Shown here one piece after another: positions 1 to 8,119 of a stretch of 64,000 bases of DNA. The notes under the pieces were generated by a model. That model was not told where the DNA came from. It did not search any database and was given only the letters and a program-made list of their open reading frames with translations. Source of the stretch: RGIG529 sp050950425. GTDB taxonomy: Bacteria; Bacillota; Clostridia; Oscillospirales; Oscillospiraceae. The position numbers and the translations under genes were made by a program. Each line of letters starts with the position of its first letter. The stretch's first letter is position 1. The DNA is taken from contig JBMNHO010000001.1 in NCBI GenBank assembly GCA_050950425.1, forward strand, positions 124,001 through 188,000, in the 5' to 3' direction.

Positions 1-743
1 AGTTTGTGACGGGGCTTCTTTTCGCGCTGCCCATGTTGCGAGGAGACAGCGAAATCCAGGTTGTAACGCCTCTTCAGTCACAGGATTATGTGGCGATGAC
101 CCTTGACATTCTGGACGCCTTTGATGTTCAGGTGTGGCAGGAGGAAATGCAGCATTTTTGGATTCGGGGTCGGCAGCATTACAAGGCAACAAACTGCAAG
201 GTGGAGGCGGACGCCTCCCAAGCCGCGTTTTTTGCCACTGCCCGGGCGCTGATGAACCCTGTCACTATTTTGGGGCTCAACCCCGAAAGCAGGCAGGGGG
301 ACAAGGTGATTTTCTCTATCCTGAAAACCCTCCAGGGGCGGGGCGTGCAGGGGATTGACATGAGCCAATGCCCGGATTTGCTGCCGGCCGTTGCGTTGGC
401 GGCCGCCTTGCGGGAGGGGGAAGTGACGTTTCTTTCCAACGCCGCGCGGCTGCGGGCGAAGGAAAGCGACCGGCTGGCCGCCGTGACAAGGCAGCTCAAC
501 GCGCTGGGAGCCGAAATCAAAGAAGGAGCCGACTTTTTAGAAATCCGTGGGGTCAAACGCCTAAAGGGCGGCATGGTAGACAGCGAAAATGACCATCGGA
601 TCGCCATGATGCTTGCCATTGCCGCCACAGCTTCCGACGGAGATATCATCCTTTCCGGGGCAGAAAGCGTTCAGAAATCATACCCCAACTTCTGGTCGGA
701 GTATGAACGGCTGGGCGGGAAGATAACAGCTTTAGAGGCGTAA
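1..743 (+). CDS. aroA: 3-phosphoshikimate 1-carboxyvinyltransferase (EPSP synthase), 3' part
   Basis: EPSP synthase transfers enolpyruvate from PEP to shikimate-3-phosphate, the sixth step of the shikimate pathway, in the cytoplasm. Only the C-terminal about 247 codons are present; the reading frame is already open at base 3 and runs in from outside the window. Family motifs seen: FVTGLLFALP near the window start, the basic LRAKESDRL segment, and the substrate-binding ENDHRIAMMLAIAA near the C terminus. The gene sits just ahead of aroC, pheA, aroK and aroQ-aroE, so it belongs to the same biosynthetic block, although a small minus-strand gene separates it from aroC. The gtg at position 6 is internal, not a start. 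Confidence 0.95.
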   Translation, partial: FVTGLLFALPMLRGDSEIQVVTPLQSQDYVAMTLDILDAFDVQVWQEEMQHFWIRGRQHYKATNCKVEADASQAAFFATARALMNPVTILGLNPESRQGDKVIFSILKTLQGRGVQGIDMSQCPDLLPAVALAAALREGEVTFLSNAARLRAKESDRLAAVTRQLNALGAEIKEGADFLEIRGVKRLKGGMVDSENDHRIAMMLAIAATASDGDIILSGAESVQKSYPNFWSEYERLGGKITALEA

Positions 744-807
744 AACACCCCTGTTTGACTGTCGCCGCTTGGGTCTGGCCTATCCCCTTGACGAGGTTGG
801 AGAGAGA

Positions 808-1188
808 CTAACCGTTGTCTTCCGTGTCGGACAAGTAGTCTTGCAACAACAGAGCGTCCGCTTGTTCCAAATCCCAGGCGCCGGCCAAAGATTCATTGTG
901 GTGAGTTAGCTCGTGCAAAAGCACCGCCCTTAGCTGTTGGGCCCAAAAACAGGCGGGCGCTTGCCCGTATCGGGCGGCGAAAGATCCGTAATACAAAGTG
1001 ATAGACCGGCCCAAAACGCCATACTGGTATTCTCCCATCACATAGAGAGGGCGCTCTGGCAAAGAGTTTGTGTGCAGCTTTACATCCGGCGAAAGCCAGA
1101 TGCCGCCGGAAAGCCCCCGTAGCAGCGGGTCTGGCAACGCATCCGCCATTTTATCAAGCAGTTCGCCTGCTTCATCAAACGAAAGCAT
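808..1188 (-). CDS. small zincin-like metallopeptidase family protein
   Basis: A 126-residue protein with HELTH at residues 92-96 inside HELTHHNE, the HExxH zinc motif of minimal zincin-type metallopeptidases, followed by DLEQAD at 106-111, which could give a third ligand. No signal peptide or membrane segment is seen, so it is probably cytoplasmic. The start is an ATG preceded by AGGGGAAC on the minus strand. It lies on the opposite strand between aroA and aroC and is probably an insertion into an otherwise collinear aromatic operon. The substrate is unknown; the enzymatic assignment rests on the motif alone. Confidence 0.6.
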   Translation of the reverse strand: MLSFDEAGELLDKMADALPDPLLRGLSGGIWLSPDVKLHTNSLPERPLYVMGEYQYGVLGRSITLYYGSFAARYGQAPACFWAQQLRAVLLHELTHHNESLAGAWDLEQADALLLQDYLSDTEDNG

Positions 1189-1273
1189 AGTTATGTTCCC
1201 CTTTTTCTTTTAGTGTACCACAGGAGCAGAGGGCCTGCAAGAAAGCGCCTCTGCGGAAAGGACCGAGATTATA

Positions 1274-2365
1274 ATGCGATATACCATTTTTGGAGAGTCT
1301 CACGGCCCGGCCATCGGTGTGGTGATGGAAGACGTCCCGCCGGGACTGCTTCTGGACATGGAATTCATAAGACAGCAAATGATGCGAAGGGCGCCGGGGC
1401 AGTCGGATCTTTCCACTCCACGGAAAGAGGCGGACAAAGTGACGATTCTTTCCGGTGTGCTGGAAGGAAAAACCACCGGCGCACCTTTGTGCGCCGTTAT
1501 TTCCAATACGGATACCCGGTCAAAGGATTATGAAACGCTCCGCCGATGCCCTCGGCCCGGCCACGCCGATTATACGGGGCAAATGCGATATGACGGGCAC
1601 AATGATATCCGGGGCGGAGGGCATTTTTCTGGCCGGCTGACGGCGCCCCTTGTCTTTGCGGGGGCGCTGGCTCAGCTGTACTTACAAAGTCTGGGCGTTT
1701 TTGTTGGCGCCCATATTCAGGAAATCGGCGGCGTTGCGGATGATGCCCCGGACCGCGCCGCATGGAACAAAGCATTGTTTGAATCGGTGCGGCAGAAGGC
1801 GTTTCCTGTGTTTTCCGATCAGCAAGGGCAGAAGATGCAGGACGTGATTTTAGGAGCCAAGGCAGCGGGGGATTCTGTGGGCGGGGTGGTTGCCGCCGGG
1901 ATCTTTGGATTGCCCGTTGGATGCGGCGGTCCTGACTTGATGGACACGGCGGAAGGAACCATTGCAAGACATCTGTTTGCCGTTCCGGCTGTGAAGGGGG
2001 TTTCCTTTGGCGCCGGGTTTGGCTTTGGCGCCATGCGGGGGAGCGCTGCCAACGATTCTTTTTACGTGGATGAGAACGGAGCGGTACGCACCAGAACGAA
2101 CCACAGCGGCGGGATCAATGGCGGCATTACCAATGGAATGCCTGTTCTGTTCCAAGCGGCCTTTCGCCCCACGCCGTCCATTTCCATGCCCCAGGAGACT
2201 GTGAACTTAGAGACAATGAAAAGCGAAACTCTTGTCGTTGAAGGACGGCACGATCCTTGTATCGTTCACCGGGCGGTGCCTGTGGTAGAGGCGGCGGCGG
2301 CTCTTGCCGCCTGGACGGTTTTGGAAACGAGGACAGAGAAGGGAGGGGCGGCATGCCGGAATTAG
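1274..2365 (+). CDS. aroC: chorismate synthase
   Basis: Makes chorismate from EPSP using reduced FMN, the last common step of aromatic biosynthesis. The 363-residue length is normal for the family. Recognisable signatures are the N-terminal FGESHGPAIGVV, RPGHADYTGQMRYD, and RGGGHFSGRLTAP, all part of the FMN/substrate site. The ATG start follows GGAAAGGAC at about 10 bases. The stop codon lies inside the first codons of pheA (13-bp overlap), indicating translational coupling in an aroC-pheA-aroK-aroQE operon. Confidence 0.96.
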   Translation: MRYTIFGESHGPAIGVVMEDVPPGLLLDMEFIRQQMMRRAPGQSDLSTPRKEADKVTILSGVLEGKTTGAPLCAVISNTDTRSKDYETLRRCPRPGHADYTGQMRYDGHNDIRGGGHFSGRLTAPLVFAGALAQLYLQSLGVFVGAHIQEIGGVADDAPDRAAWNKALFESVRQKAFPVFSDQQGQKMQDVILGAKAAGDSVGGVVAAGIFGLPVGCGGPDLMDTAEGTIARHLFAVPAVKGVSFGAGFGFGAMRGSAANDSFYVDENGAVRTRTNHSGGINGGITNGMPVLFQAAFRPTPSISMPQETVNLETMKSETLVVEGRHDPCIVHRAVPVVEAAAALAAWTVLETRTEKGGAACRN

Positions 2366-3513
2366 ACACGCTGCGAAACGGGATTGATCAAATCGACCGC
2401 ATGATGCTGGATTTACTCGAGAAGCGATTGACTTTGACGGCTCAAGTAGCGGAATATAAGCAAAAAAAGGGGCTGCCTGTGTTGGATGCCGAAAGGGAAA
2501 AACAGGTGCTTGCCTCCAAGCAAAAATTGGTGCGGCGGTCGGAACAGAGAGAGGCGGTTTCCGCGTTTTTTGAAGCGATTATGGCCATCAGCCGTCGGCA
2601 GCAAGGAAGCATTTTGGCGGCAGCGAGACGCCCCGAACCCATGTCGGCGGACGTTCGGCTGCCTGTCGAAGACCCTCGTGTTCTGTTCCAAGGGGAATCG
2701 GGGGCGTACGGAGAAGAGGCGGCCATCGGCTTTTTTGGAGAAAAGACGAAAATGGACCATGCCACGTCCTTTGAAGATGTTTTCCTCGCACTGCTGGAAG
2801 ACCGGGCAGATTACGGAGTGCTGCCCATGGAAAACAACTCCACGGGGTCGATCACGGCGGTGTACGACCTGTTTTCCCGATACGGTTGTTACATCGTGGG
2901 AGAGCAGATTGTCCCGGTGCGGCATTGCTTGATGGCCCCGTCCGGGGCAACGCTTCTGACCGTGAAAAAGGTTTATTCTCATGAACAGGGGTTTTTCCAG
3001 AGCAAATCCTTTCTGAAGCAGCAGGAAGGCTGGACGCTCCATCCGCTCCAAAACACAGCAGCGGCGGCCAAATTTGTGGCGGAGTCGGGAGATGTGACAA
3101 AGGCGGCGGTGGGCAGCCTGCGGGCGGCTCGGCTATATGGCCTGACCGTTCTGCAAGAAGACATTCACGACGAGGCGGGCAACGGAACCCGGTTTGTCAT
3201 TCTTTCCAAAGAGCCGGAGCAGCGGGCAGGCAGCGACAAAATGAGCGCTCTGTTTAAAATTCCCCACGAAAGCGGAAGCTTATATCGGGTTTTGTCGGTG
3301 CTTTCCGCACACGGGCTGAATTTATTAAAGCTGGAGTCCCGGCCCATTGCAGGGCGGGACTGGGAGTATCTATTTTTCCTGGATTTCTCCGGCAACTGGG
3401 ACGAGGCCAATGTGCAAGCGGCCATGGAGGAGCTGTCCCGGGTGGCGGTTCTTCAGGTTTTGGGCAACTATAAAGGCGCGGCGCGGCGCGGCGGGGAAGG
3501 GGGCGCCCTTTGA
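2353..3513 (+). CDS. pheA: bifunctional chorismate mutase / prephenate dehydratase (P-protein)
   Basis: A 386-residue bifunctional enzyme for phenylalanine synthesis. Residues about 1-88 are an AroQ-type chorismate mutase helix bundle (LRNGIDQIDRMMLDLLEKRL). About 112-285 is the prephenate dehydratase domain with VLFQGESGAYGEEAA and ENNSTGSI. About 297-370 is an ACT domain carrying ESRPI, the motif of the phenylalanine-binding regulatory site, so feedback inhibition is likely by family knowledge. The chosen ATG has GGGAGGGG upstream and overlaps the end of aroC; in-frame codons further upstream lie inside aroC. The stop TGA overlaps the aroK TTG start. Confidence 0.95.
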   Translation: MPELDTLRNGIDQIDRMMLDLLEKRLTLTAQVAEYKQKKGLPVLDAEREKQVLASKQKLVRRSEQREAVSAFFEAIMAISRRQQGSILAAARRPEPMSADVRLPVEDPRVLFQGESGAYGEEAAIGFFGEKTKMDHATSFEDVFLALLEDRADYGVLPMENNSTGSITAVYDLFSRYGCYIVGEQIVPVRHCLMAPSGATLLTVKKVYSHEQGFFQSKSFLKQQEGWTLHPLQNTAAAAKFVAESGDVTKAAVGSLRAARLYGLTVLQEDIHDEAGNGTRFVILSKEPEQRAGSDKMSALFKIPHESGSLYRVLSVLSAHGLNLLKLESRPIAGRDWEYLFFLDFSGNWDEANVQAAMEELSRVAVLQVLGNYKGAARRGGEGGAL

Positions 3514-4016
3514 AGAATATCGTACTCATCGGGATGCCGGGCTGCGGCAAAACCAGCATGGGCCGCCGGCTACACAAAAGACTCCGCCGCCCATTGCTGG
3601 ACACGGACGTGATGATTGTACAGCGGGAGAAACGGAGCATCCCCGCCATTTTTGAAGAAAGCGGGGAAGCATATTTTCGCCAGGTGGAACATGCCTGCGT
3701 CAAAGAGGCGGCCGCGGGAGAAGGGCAGATCATCGCCACCGGGGGCGGCGTGGTCTTAAACCCCGAAAATATGGCTGCGCTGAAACAAACGGGGATCATT
3801 TTCTTTTTGGACGTAACGCCCGGCTCCATTGAAAAGCGGACGAAGCTGCATGACCGGCCGCTGGTGGGGCAGGACAGCGGGAAACTGCGCAGACTGTATG
3901 ATGAGCGGATCGACCTGTATCGACAATATGCAGACGTGCGGCTGGATAACCGGGGGCTGGCAAAGAAAACGATGCTACGCATTTTAAACGAGATCAAGCG
4001 CCGAGGGGGAGATTGA
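3510..4016 (+). CDS. aroK: shikimate kinase
   Basis: Phosphorylates shikimate with ATP. 168 residues, usual for the family. The Walker A motif GMPGCGKTS lies at residues 8-16, the shikimate-binding DTD at about 31-33 and the GGGVV loop at about 78. The start is TTG, in the overlap TTGA with the pheA stop, with GGGGAAGGGGG upstream; this puts MKNIVLIGMPGCGKT at the N terminus as expected. The stop is one base before the aroQ-aroE start, so translation is coupled at both ends. Confidence 0.95.
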   Translation: MKNIVLIGMPGCGKTSMGRRLHKRLRRPLLDTDVMIVQREKRSIPAIFEESGEAYFRQVEHACVKEAAAGEGQIIATGGGVVLNPENMAALKQTGIIFFLDVTPGSIEKRTKLHDRPLVGQDSGKLRRLYDERIDLYRQYADVRLDNRGLAKKTMLRILNEIKRRGGD

Positions 4017-4017
4017 T

Positions 4018-5334
4018 ATGCGGTTTTTAGTTTTAAACGGACCAAACCTAAACTTACTGGGCCGGCGGGAGCCGGCGGTTTACGGCAGCGACACATACGC
4101 AGATCTGTGCCGGAGGCTGACCGTTTTTGCGGCCAGCCATGGCAGCAGCGCCGTTTGCTTCCAAAGCAATCATGAAGGGGACTTGATCGATCAAATTCAC
4201 AGCGCCCCCGGGGAGTTTGACGCCATCATCCTCAATCCCGGGGCGTTTACCCATTACAGCTACGCCATTTTAGACGCCTTGCAGTCCGTCTCTGTGCCGG
4301 CTGTTGAAGTGCATATCTCCAATGTCCACAAGCGGGAAGCGTTTCGGCATACATCGGTTCTGGCGCCCGCCTGCGTGGGACAGATTTGTGGTTTGGGGTT
4401 TGACGGATACGAGGCGGCCATGGCCTATTTTCTCAAACAAGAGGCAAAGAACAGGGCGGGGACGAAAACCGGATTGCCTGTGTACCTGCGTAATGAAATG
4501 ACGAAGCTGTTCGTCATTGGGGACCCGGTGGGCCACAGCTTGTCGCCCGTTTTGCAAAATACGATGATCGGCATGCTGGGGCTGCCCTACGTTTATTTGG
4601 CCCAGCCGGTTCTGCAAGAAAGCCTGCCGGCCTTTCTGGAAGCCTGCAAAACACTGGGCGTCGCGGGGTTTAACGCCACGATGCCCCACAAAGAGGCGCT
4701 GCCGCGTTTGATGGACGGGGGACTGTCCGATGAGGCCCGGCGCTTTGGCGCCGTGAACACCGTTTGTATTCGGGATGGGAAGTGCTACGGACACAATACC
4801 GATGGGCAGGGGTTTTTGCTTGCTTTGCGCCGTCTGGGTGCTGCGCCGGAAGGAAAGCGGGCGCTGCTGCTGGGCGCGGGGGGTGCGTCGAAGGCCGTTG
4901 CGCTCTCTTTGGCGGCGGCAGGGGCGGAAGTTGCCCTTTGCAACCGCAGCATGGAAAAGGCGAAAGCCATATGCAAGGCAGATCCGGCGCATATGACACC
5001 CTATGGGTTCGATATGGAAACACTTTGCGCCCTTGCAGCAGAAAGTGACATTTTGGTCAACTGCACCTCCCTTGGTATGGAGGGGACAGACGGACAGTTT
5101 GAAGACTTGTCCTTTGTGGCCCGCCTGCAACCGCATGCCGTGGTCTATGACGCCATTTACAGCCCTCGGGAGACATTGCTGCTTCGAACCGCCCGGGCAC
5201 GAGGGCTAAAAACAGCGAACGGCCTTCTCATGCTGCTGTATCAGGCGATCTTATCTTTGGAGCTGTTTACCGAAGAGACGATGCTGAGCGAAAAATTGTG
5301 CAACAGCATGGAGCTGCTTTTAAAAACCCTTTGA
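4018..5334 (+). CDS. aroQ-aroE: fused type II 3-dehydroquinate dehydratase - shikimate dehydrogenase
   Basis: One uninterrupted 438-codon frame joins two consecutive shikimate-pathway enzymes. Residues 1 to about 145 are a type II dehydroquinase (NGPNLNLLGRREPAVYG with the catalytic Arg/Tyr loop, FQSNHEGDLID, and VEVHISNVHKREAFR with the catalytic His). Residues about 161-438 are shikimate dehydrogenase (VIGDPVGHSLSP, NATMPHKEA with the catalytic Lys, HNTDGQG, a glycine-rich LLGAGGASKA NADP fold). Both sets of active-site residues look intact. The in-frame ATG at 4498, where AroE would start alone, has no ribosome binding site, so a fused protein is the simplest reading. Type I DHQ-SDH fusions are well known in plants; the AroQ-first arrangement is much less familiar. 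Confidence 0.93.
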   Translation: MRFLVLNGPNLNLLGRREPAVYGSDTYADLCRRLTVFAASHGSSAVCFQSNHEGDLIDQIHSAPGEFDAIILNPGAFTHYSYAILDALQSVSVPAVEVHISNVHKREAFRHTSVLAPACVGQICGLGFDGYEAAMAYFLKQEAKNRAGTKTGLPVYLRNEMTKLFVIGDPVGHSLSPVLQNTMIGMLGLPYVYLAQPVLQESLPAFLEACKTLGVAGFNATMPHKEALPRLMDGGLSDEARRFGAVNTVCIRDGKCYGHNTDGQGFLLALRRLGAAPEGKRALLLGAGGASKAVALSLAAAGAEVALCNRSMEKAKAICKADPAHMTPYGFDMETLCALAAESDILVNCTSLGMEGTDGQFEDLSFVARLQPHAVVYDAIYSPRETLLLRTARARGLKTANGLLMLLYQAILSLELFTEETMLSEKLCNSMELLLKTL

Positions 5335-5394
5335 CCAAATGTTTCACTGTATAAAATCAACAAAACGCCGTAAACTGTGTTTGAGGTGGAATGA

Positions 5395-5868
5395 ATGGTG
5401 CAGCGTTTTGGTGTATGGGGAGGAGAGCCCATTTCCCAAATGATTGCCGCGGGCCTTGCAACCTGCGGCATTTCTTTTGTACAAGTGCAACCAGAGCAAA
5501 AAAACTCCGACGGAGCCCTTTTTATCGTGCCGCCGGGGGCGGATCCTTCCGTTGTTCCATCGCCGCTGCATGTGCGGTATCTGTTGCTGCCGGGCGGATT
5601 TGTGCAGCCTTATATTCAGGCGGACTGCGCTGTGAGCTATGGGATGAAGGCACAAAACAGCATCACGGTGTCCAGCCTTCAGGAAGAAAGCATGGTCTTA
5701 TCTTTGCAGAGGGAGCTTGTGACTCTGCCGGGGTATGTGCTGGAACGGCAGGAGCTTTGCCTGCTCCGGCCGGAGGGGCTCTCTACGGAGGAGGCTCTGG
5801 CGGTATACGGCTCTCTTTTGATGCTGGGCGTTATGCCCGGCGATTTAAACCGGTGCCGTCTGGCGTGA
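5395..5868 (+). CDS. hypothetical protein following the aromatic operon
   Basis: A 157-residue protein I do not recognise. The ATG follows GAGGTGG at a good distance. The composition is that of a small soluble cytoplasmic protein, with no signal peptide or clear membrane helix; an N-terminal FGVWGGEPISQMIA stretch and an LLMLGVMPGDLN C-terminal segment are the only notable features. A frame shifted by one base is open in the same place, but its translation is Cys/Arg-rich and not protein-like. The gene lies 60 bases after aroQ-aroE on the same strand and may be cotranscribed. No function is proposed. Confidence 0.55.
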   Translation: MVQRFGVWGGEPISQMIAAGLATCGISFVQVQPEQKNSDGALFIVPPGADPSVVPSPLHVRYLLLPGGFVQPYIQADCAVSYGMKAQNSITVSSLQEESMVLSLQRELVTLPGYVLERQELCLLRPEGLSTEEALAVYGSLLMLGVMPGDLNRCRLA

Positions 5869-6121
5869 CCCCGCCTCCTGTCGGGGGCGGAATATCCCTA
5901 TAAAAATTTGCACTGCCGGAGCGCTGTGTTCTTTGATCATTTCGTCCCGACCATTCCACAATTGTATTCCTTTCCTGGATGGAAACATCCGTGCCCGTTT
6001 GGGGAGCATGGTTTTTTGCCGCACAAGCGAAAAGAAGCGGATGAAAGAACCAAGGGTTTCATATTTCTGTTGCATCTGGCATATAGTGGGACAAAGCCAG
6101 ATACAAAAGGGAGTGAAACCA

Positions 6122-6763
6122 ATGGAACGGGAACGAAATGAAAATCGAGTGCTGCTGCGGGGCGTTGTGGAAAAAGCGCCCTGTTTTTCTCACGAAAGCC
6201 GGGGACGGCGGTTTGAATCTTTTCCCCTTTCTGTTAAAAGATTGTCCGGGGCGGTAGACTGTTTGCCCGTTTTGTGCGAAACGGCGCTGGCAGAGCAGGT
6301 GAAACAAGGAACCCATCTGGAAGTGCGAGGGGAGCTGCGATCCTTCAACAACAAGAGCGGGCAGGGTCGGCGGCTGATTTTGTCTATCTTTGCAAAATCC
6401 TTGGAGGAAACCACAGAGGCATGTGAAAACGAGCTGCACCTGGACGGAGTGCTGTGCAAGGCGCCTGTATTTCGCAGAACACCCTTGGGACGGGACATTT
6501 GTGACTTCATCCTGGCTGTCAATCGACGGTACGGAAGGGCCGATTACCTTCCTTGTATTGCGTGGGGCCGCCTGGCAGAGTGTATCGCCGCAAGGCCTGT
6601 GGGAAGCCGGTTATCCTTAAAAGGTCGGATGCAAAGCCGCGCTTACCGTAAAATGTGCGGTGGTGTGATGGAAGAACGGACGGCTTTTGAGGTGTCTGTC
6701 ATGCGCTTGGAACCGGAAGAGGCGGCGCGGACGGTTCCCTTTTACCCGGCCGGGTTGACTTAA
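6122..6763 (+). CDS. SSB-like protein with two predicted OB folds
   Basis: A 213-residue protein with two tandem segments resembling single-stranded-DNA-binding OB folds: about 1-105 (ENRVLLRGVVEKAPCFSH) and about 106-205 (ENELHLDGVLCKAPVFRR, then DFILAVNRRYGRADYLPCIAWGRLA, close to bacterial SSB/PriB wording). The acidic C-terminal tail typical of SSB is absent, so a specialised or PriB-like role is more likely than the main SSB. The ATG at 6122 is chosen because AAGGGAGTG precedes it and the upstream in-frame stretch is not protein-like. It stands alone and is followed by a terminator at 6860-6898. Confidence 0.75.
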   Translation: MERERNENRVLLRGVVEKAPCFSHESRGRRFESFPLSVKRLSGAVDCLPVLCETALAEQVKQGTHLEVRGELRSFNNKSGQGRRLILSIFAKSLEETTEACENELHLDGVLCKAPVFRRTPLGRDICDFILAVNRRYGRADYLPCIAWGRLAECIAARPVGSRLSLKGRMQSRAYRKMCGGVMEERTAFEVSVMRLEPEEAARTVPFYPAGLT

Positions 6764-6859
6764 TATATAGTTGAATTTTGGGGCAATGCCATTGAGATCT
6801 GTCTTGTCCTTACGGGGCTGTTTTCTATCCTTGCAGGGCGATTATGATGCAGTTATGAA

Positions 6860-6900
6860 AAAAACAAAGGACGTGTTTTTTACACATCCTTTGTTTTTTG
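6860..6900 (+). terminator. intrinsic terminator after the SSB-like gene
   Basis: A-rich left arm AAACAAAGGACGTGT and right arm ACACATCCTTTGTTT form a 15-bp stem with one A-C mismatch and a T-rich loop, continuing into a run of T. The stem is flanked by A and T runs and could act in both directions. Confidence 0.75.
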
Positions 6901-7118
6901 CGTTATTGTAAAAAACGGTGGCCTTAATAATGAAAGTGATTTGTTTTGCCGGCGCAGAACTGACCACCATCCATCCGGCAGACTGCATATGAGCCAACCG
7001 GACGGAAACCAAATGAAAAAAGAAGAATGGTACATTGGATGATCCATATCCAGCCGAAATATGATATTTAGAATGAAAAAAACATTAGAAGTCATGACAT
7101 TTTCGTCAAAATAATGCA
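6901..7118. other. gene-free stretch
   Basis: Together with 6764-6859 this forms about 460 bases without a convincing gene between the SSB-like gene and the GntR regulator. It is AT-rich; besides the terminator and the promoter that starts at 7119 I see nothing else definite. Confidence 0.5.
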
Positions 7119-7147
7119 TTGAAAGTTACAAGGATTCGTAATATATT
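7119..7147 (+). promoter_or_regulatory. sigma-A-type promoter for the GntR/RCK_C gene
   Basis: TTGAAA at 7119-7124 and TATATT at 7142-7147 are separated by exactly 17 bases, about 80 bases upstream of the regulator's ATG. Confidence 0.65.
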
Positions 7148-7227
7148 ACAATGAAGCAGATCCTATATCTCACAAGTTGGCATTACCGGTTCAGAACAGG
7201 TATGAAAAGGTAATGGGAAGGAATCAC

Positions 7228-7866
7228 ATGATTAAAAAGTCGAAATGTACCAGTCCTAGGTATCAGTTGATCGCAATCGATATCGCATCTAAAATTGTGG
7301 ACAAACGTTATAATGTGGGGGATAAAACATACACCAGATCTTCCATTGCCAGTCAATACGGCGTGTCTCCGGAAACGGCAAGGCGGGCCGTTAGTATTTT
7401 GGCGGAGCTGGAAATTGTGGAAATCACAAAGGGAAGCGGAGTGGTCATCAAATCTTATGAAAAAGCCGTTGAGTTTGTGCATCAATACAATGATATCCAA
7501 ACAATCCATGACTTAAAAAAAGATATTTTGGACAGTGCGGGACGGCAGCTGCAAGAGATGGATTACTTCAAGGAAACCCTCACAAAATTGATGGATAAAA
7601 TGGATCGATTTCGTTCCAGCAATCCATTCATTCCTTATGAGATTAAAATTACAGCCGAAACACCTTTGTTGAACAAAACAGTGTCCGAGATGAATTTTTG
7701 GCACAATACATTTGCCACGATTATCGCTGTCAGAAGAAACAAGGAACTGTTGCGGTCACCGGGGCCTTATATTGCTTTTTTGCCGGAAGATATTGTGTAT
7801 TATGTAGGAGACGATGAAAGCGCGGAACGAGTGTACCGCTTTGTATATCCGAACGAAGAAACATGA
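7228..7866 (+). CDS. GntR-type winged-helix regulator with C-terminal RCK_C (TrkA_C) domain
   Basis: A 212-residue predicted transcription factor. Residues about 8-85 form a GntR-type winged helix (SIASQYGVSPETARRAVSIL, then EIVEITKGSGVVI). A helical linker follows, then about 130-210 resembles the RCK_C domain (YEIKITAETPLLNKTVSEM, GPYIAFLPEDIVYYVGDD), which binds nucleotides such as c-di-AMP in potassium transport systems. The ATG at 7228 has GGGAAGG seven bases upstream; a TTG at 7177 is in frame but weaker. It is directly upstream of, and on the same strand as, the DUF1538/PII-like operon, so it is a candidate regulator of that operon responding to a small ligand (inference). Confidence 0.75.
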   Translation: MIKKSKCTSPRYQLIAIDIASKIVDKRYNVGDKTYTRSSIASQYGVSPETARRAVSILAELEIVEITKGSGVVIKSYEKAVEFVHQYNDIQTIHDLKKDILDSAGRQLQEMDYFKETLTKLMDKMDRFRSSNPFIPYEIKITAETPLLNKTVSEMNFWHNTFATIIAVRRNKELLRSPGPYIAFLPEDIVYYVGDDESAERVYRFVYPNEET

Positions 7867-8004
7867 AGGTCTTTCATAGCTGCGGGTTCATTTGCAGCAT
7901 GTTGGATGACACTCAAAGGCCGATTGCGTCGGGAGCCATTTTCAAGCATTTAATCAGCCTTTTTGGCATTCGCCCGATGCAGGGAAAACAGAAAATTCGT
8001 TTCA

Positions 8005-8033
8005 TTGACAAAGCATCTTGTATTCACTATAAT
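8005..8033 (+). promoter_or_regulatory. perfect consensus sigma-A promoter of the DUF1538 operon
   Basis: TTGACA at 8005-8010, a 17-base spacer and TATAAT at 8028-8033: a full consensus match. Transcription would begin at about 8040, giving a leader of about 75 bases ahead of the DUF1538 ATG. The 7867-8004 stretch upstream holds no convincing gene. Confidence 0.85.
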
Positions 8034-8086
8034 AAAAAAATAGATCAGAATTTTATTGCGGGATCCCAACACTGGGGAGGTATTGC

Positions 8087-8119
8087 ATGAAAAAAACAAA
8101 GGGTGCGTTCCGCCTATGA
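8087..8119 (+). CDS. possible 10-codon leader peptide overlapping the DUF1538 start
   Basis: An ATG with an ideal GGGGAGG five bases upstream opens a frame of only ten codons (MKKTKGAFRL), whose TGA overlaps the ATG of the DUF1538 gene as ATGA. The DUF1538 ATG itself has only a distant AAAGGG. This suggests translational coupling through a short leader peptide; a sequencing frameshift that shortens a longer N terminus is the main alternative. Confidence 0.4.
   Translation: MKKTKGAFRL

Noticed and set aside
4498..5334. Separate aroE gene starting at the ATG at 4498
   Set aside because: No ribosome binding site before it and no stop codon after the AroQ domain; a fusion explains the frame better.
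5391..5903. Alternative 170-codon frame overlapping the hypothetical gene at 5395
   Set aside because: Cys/Arg/Gly-rich translation typical of a shifted frame; the 5395 frame has the better composition and start context.
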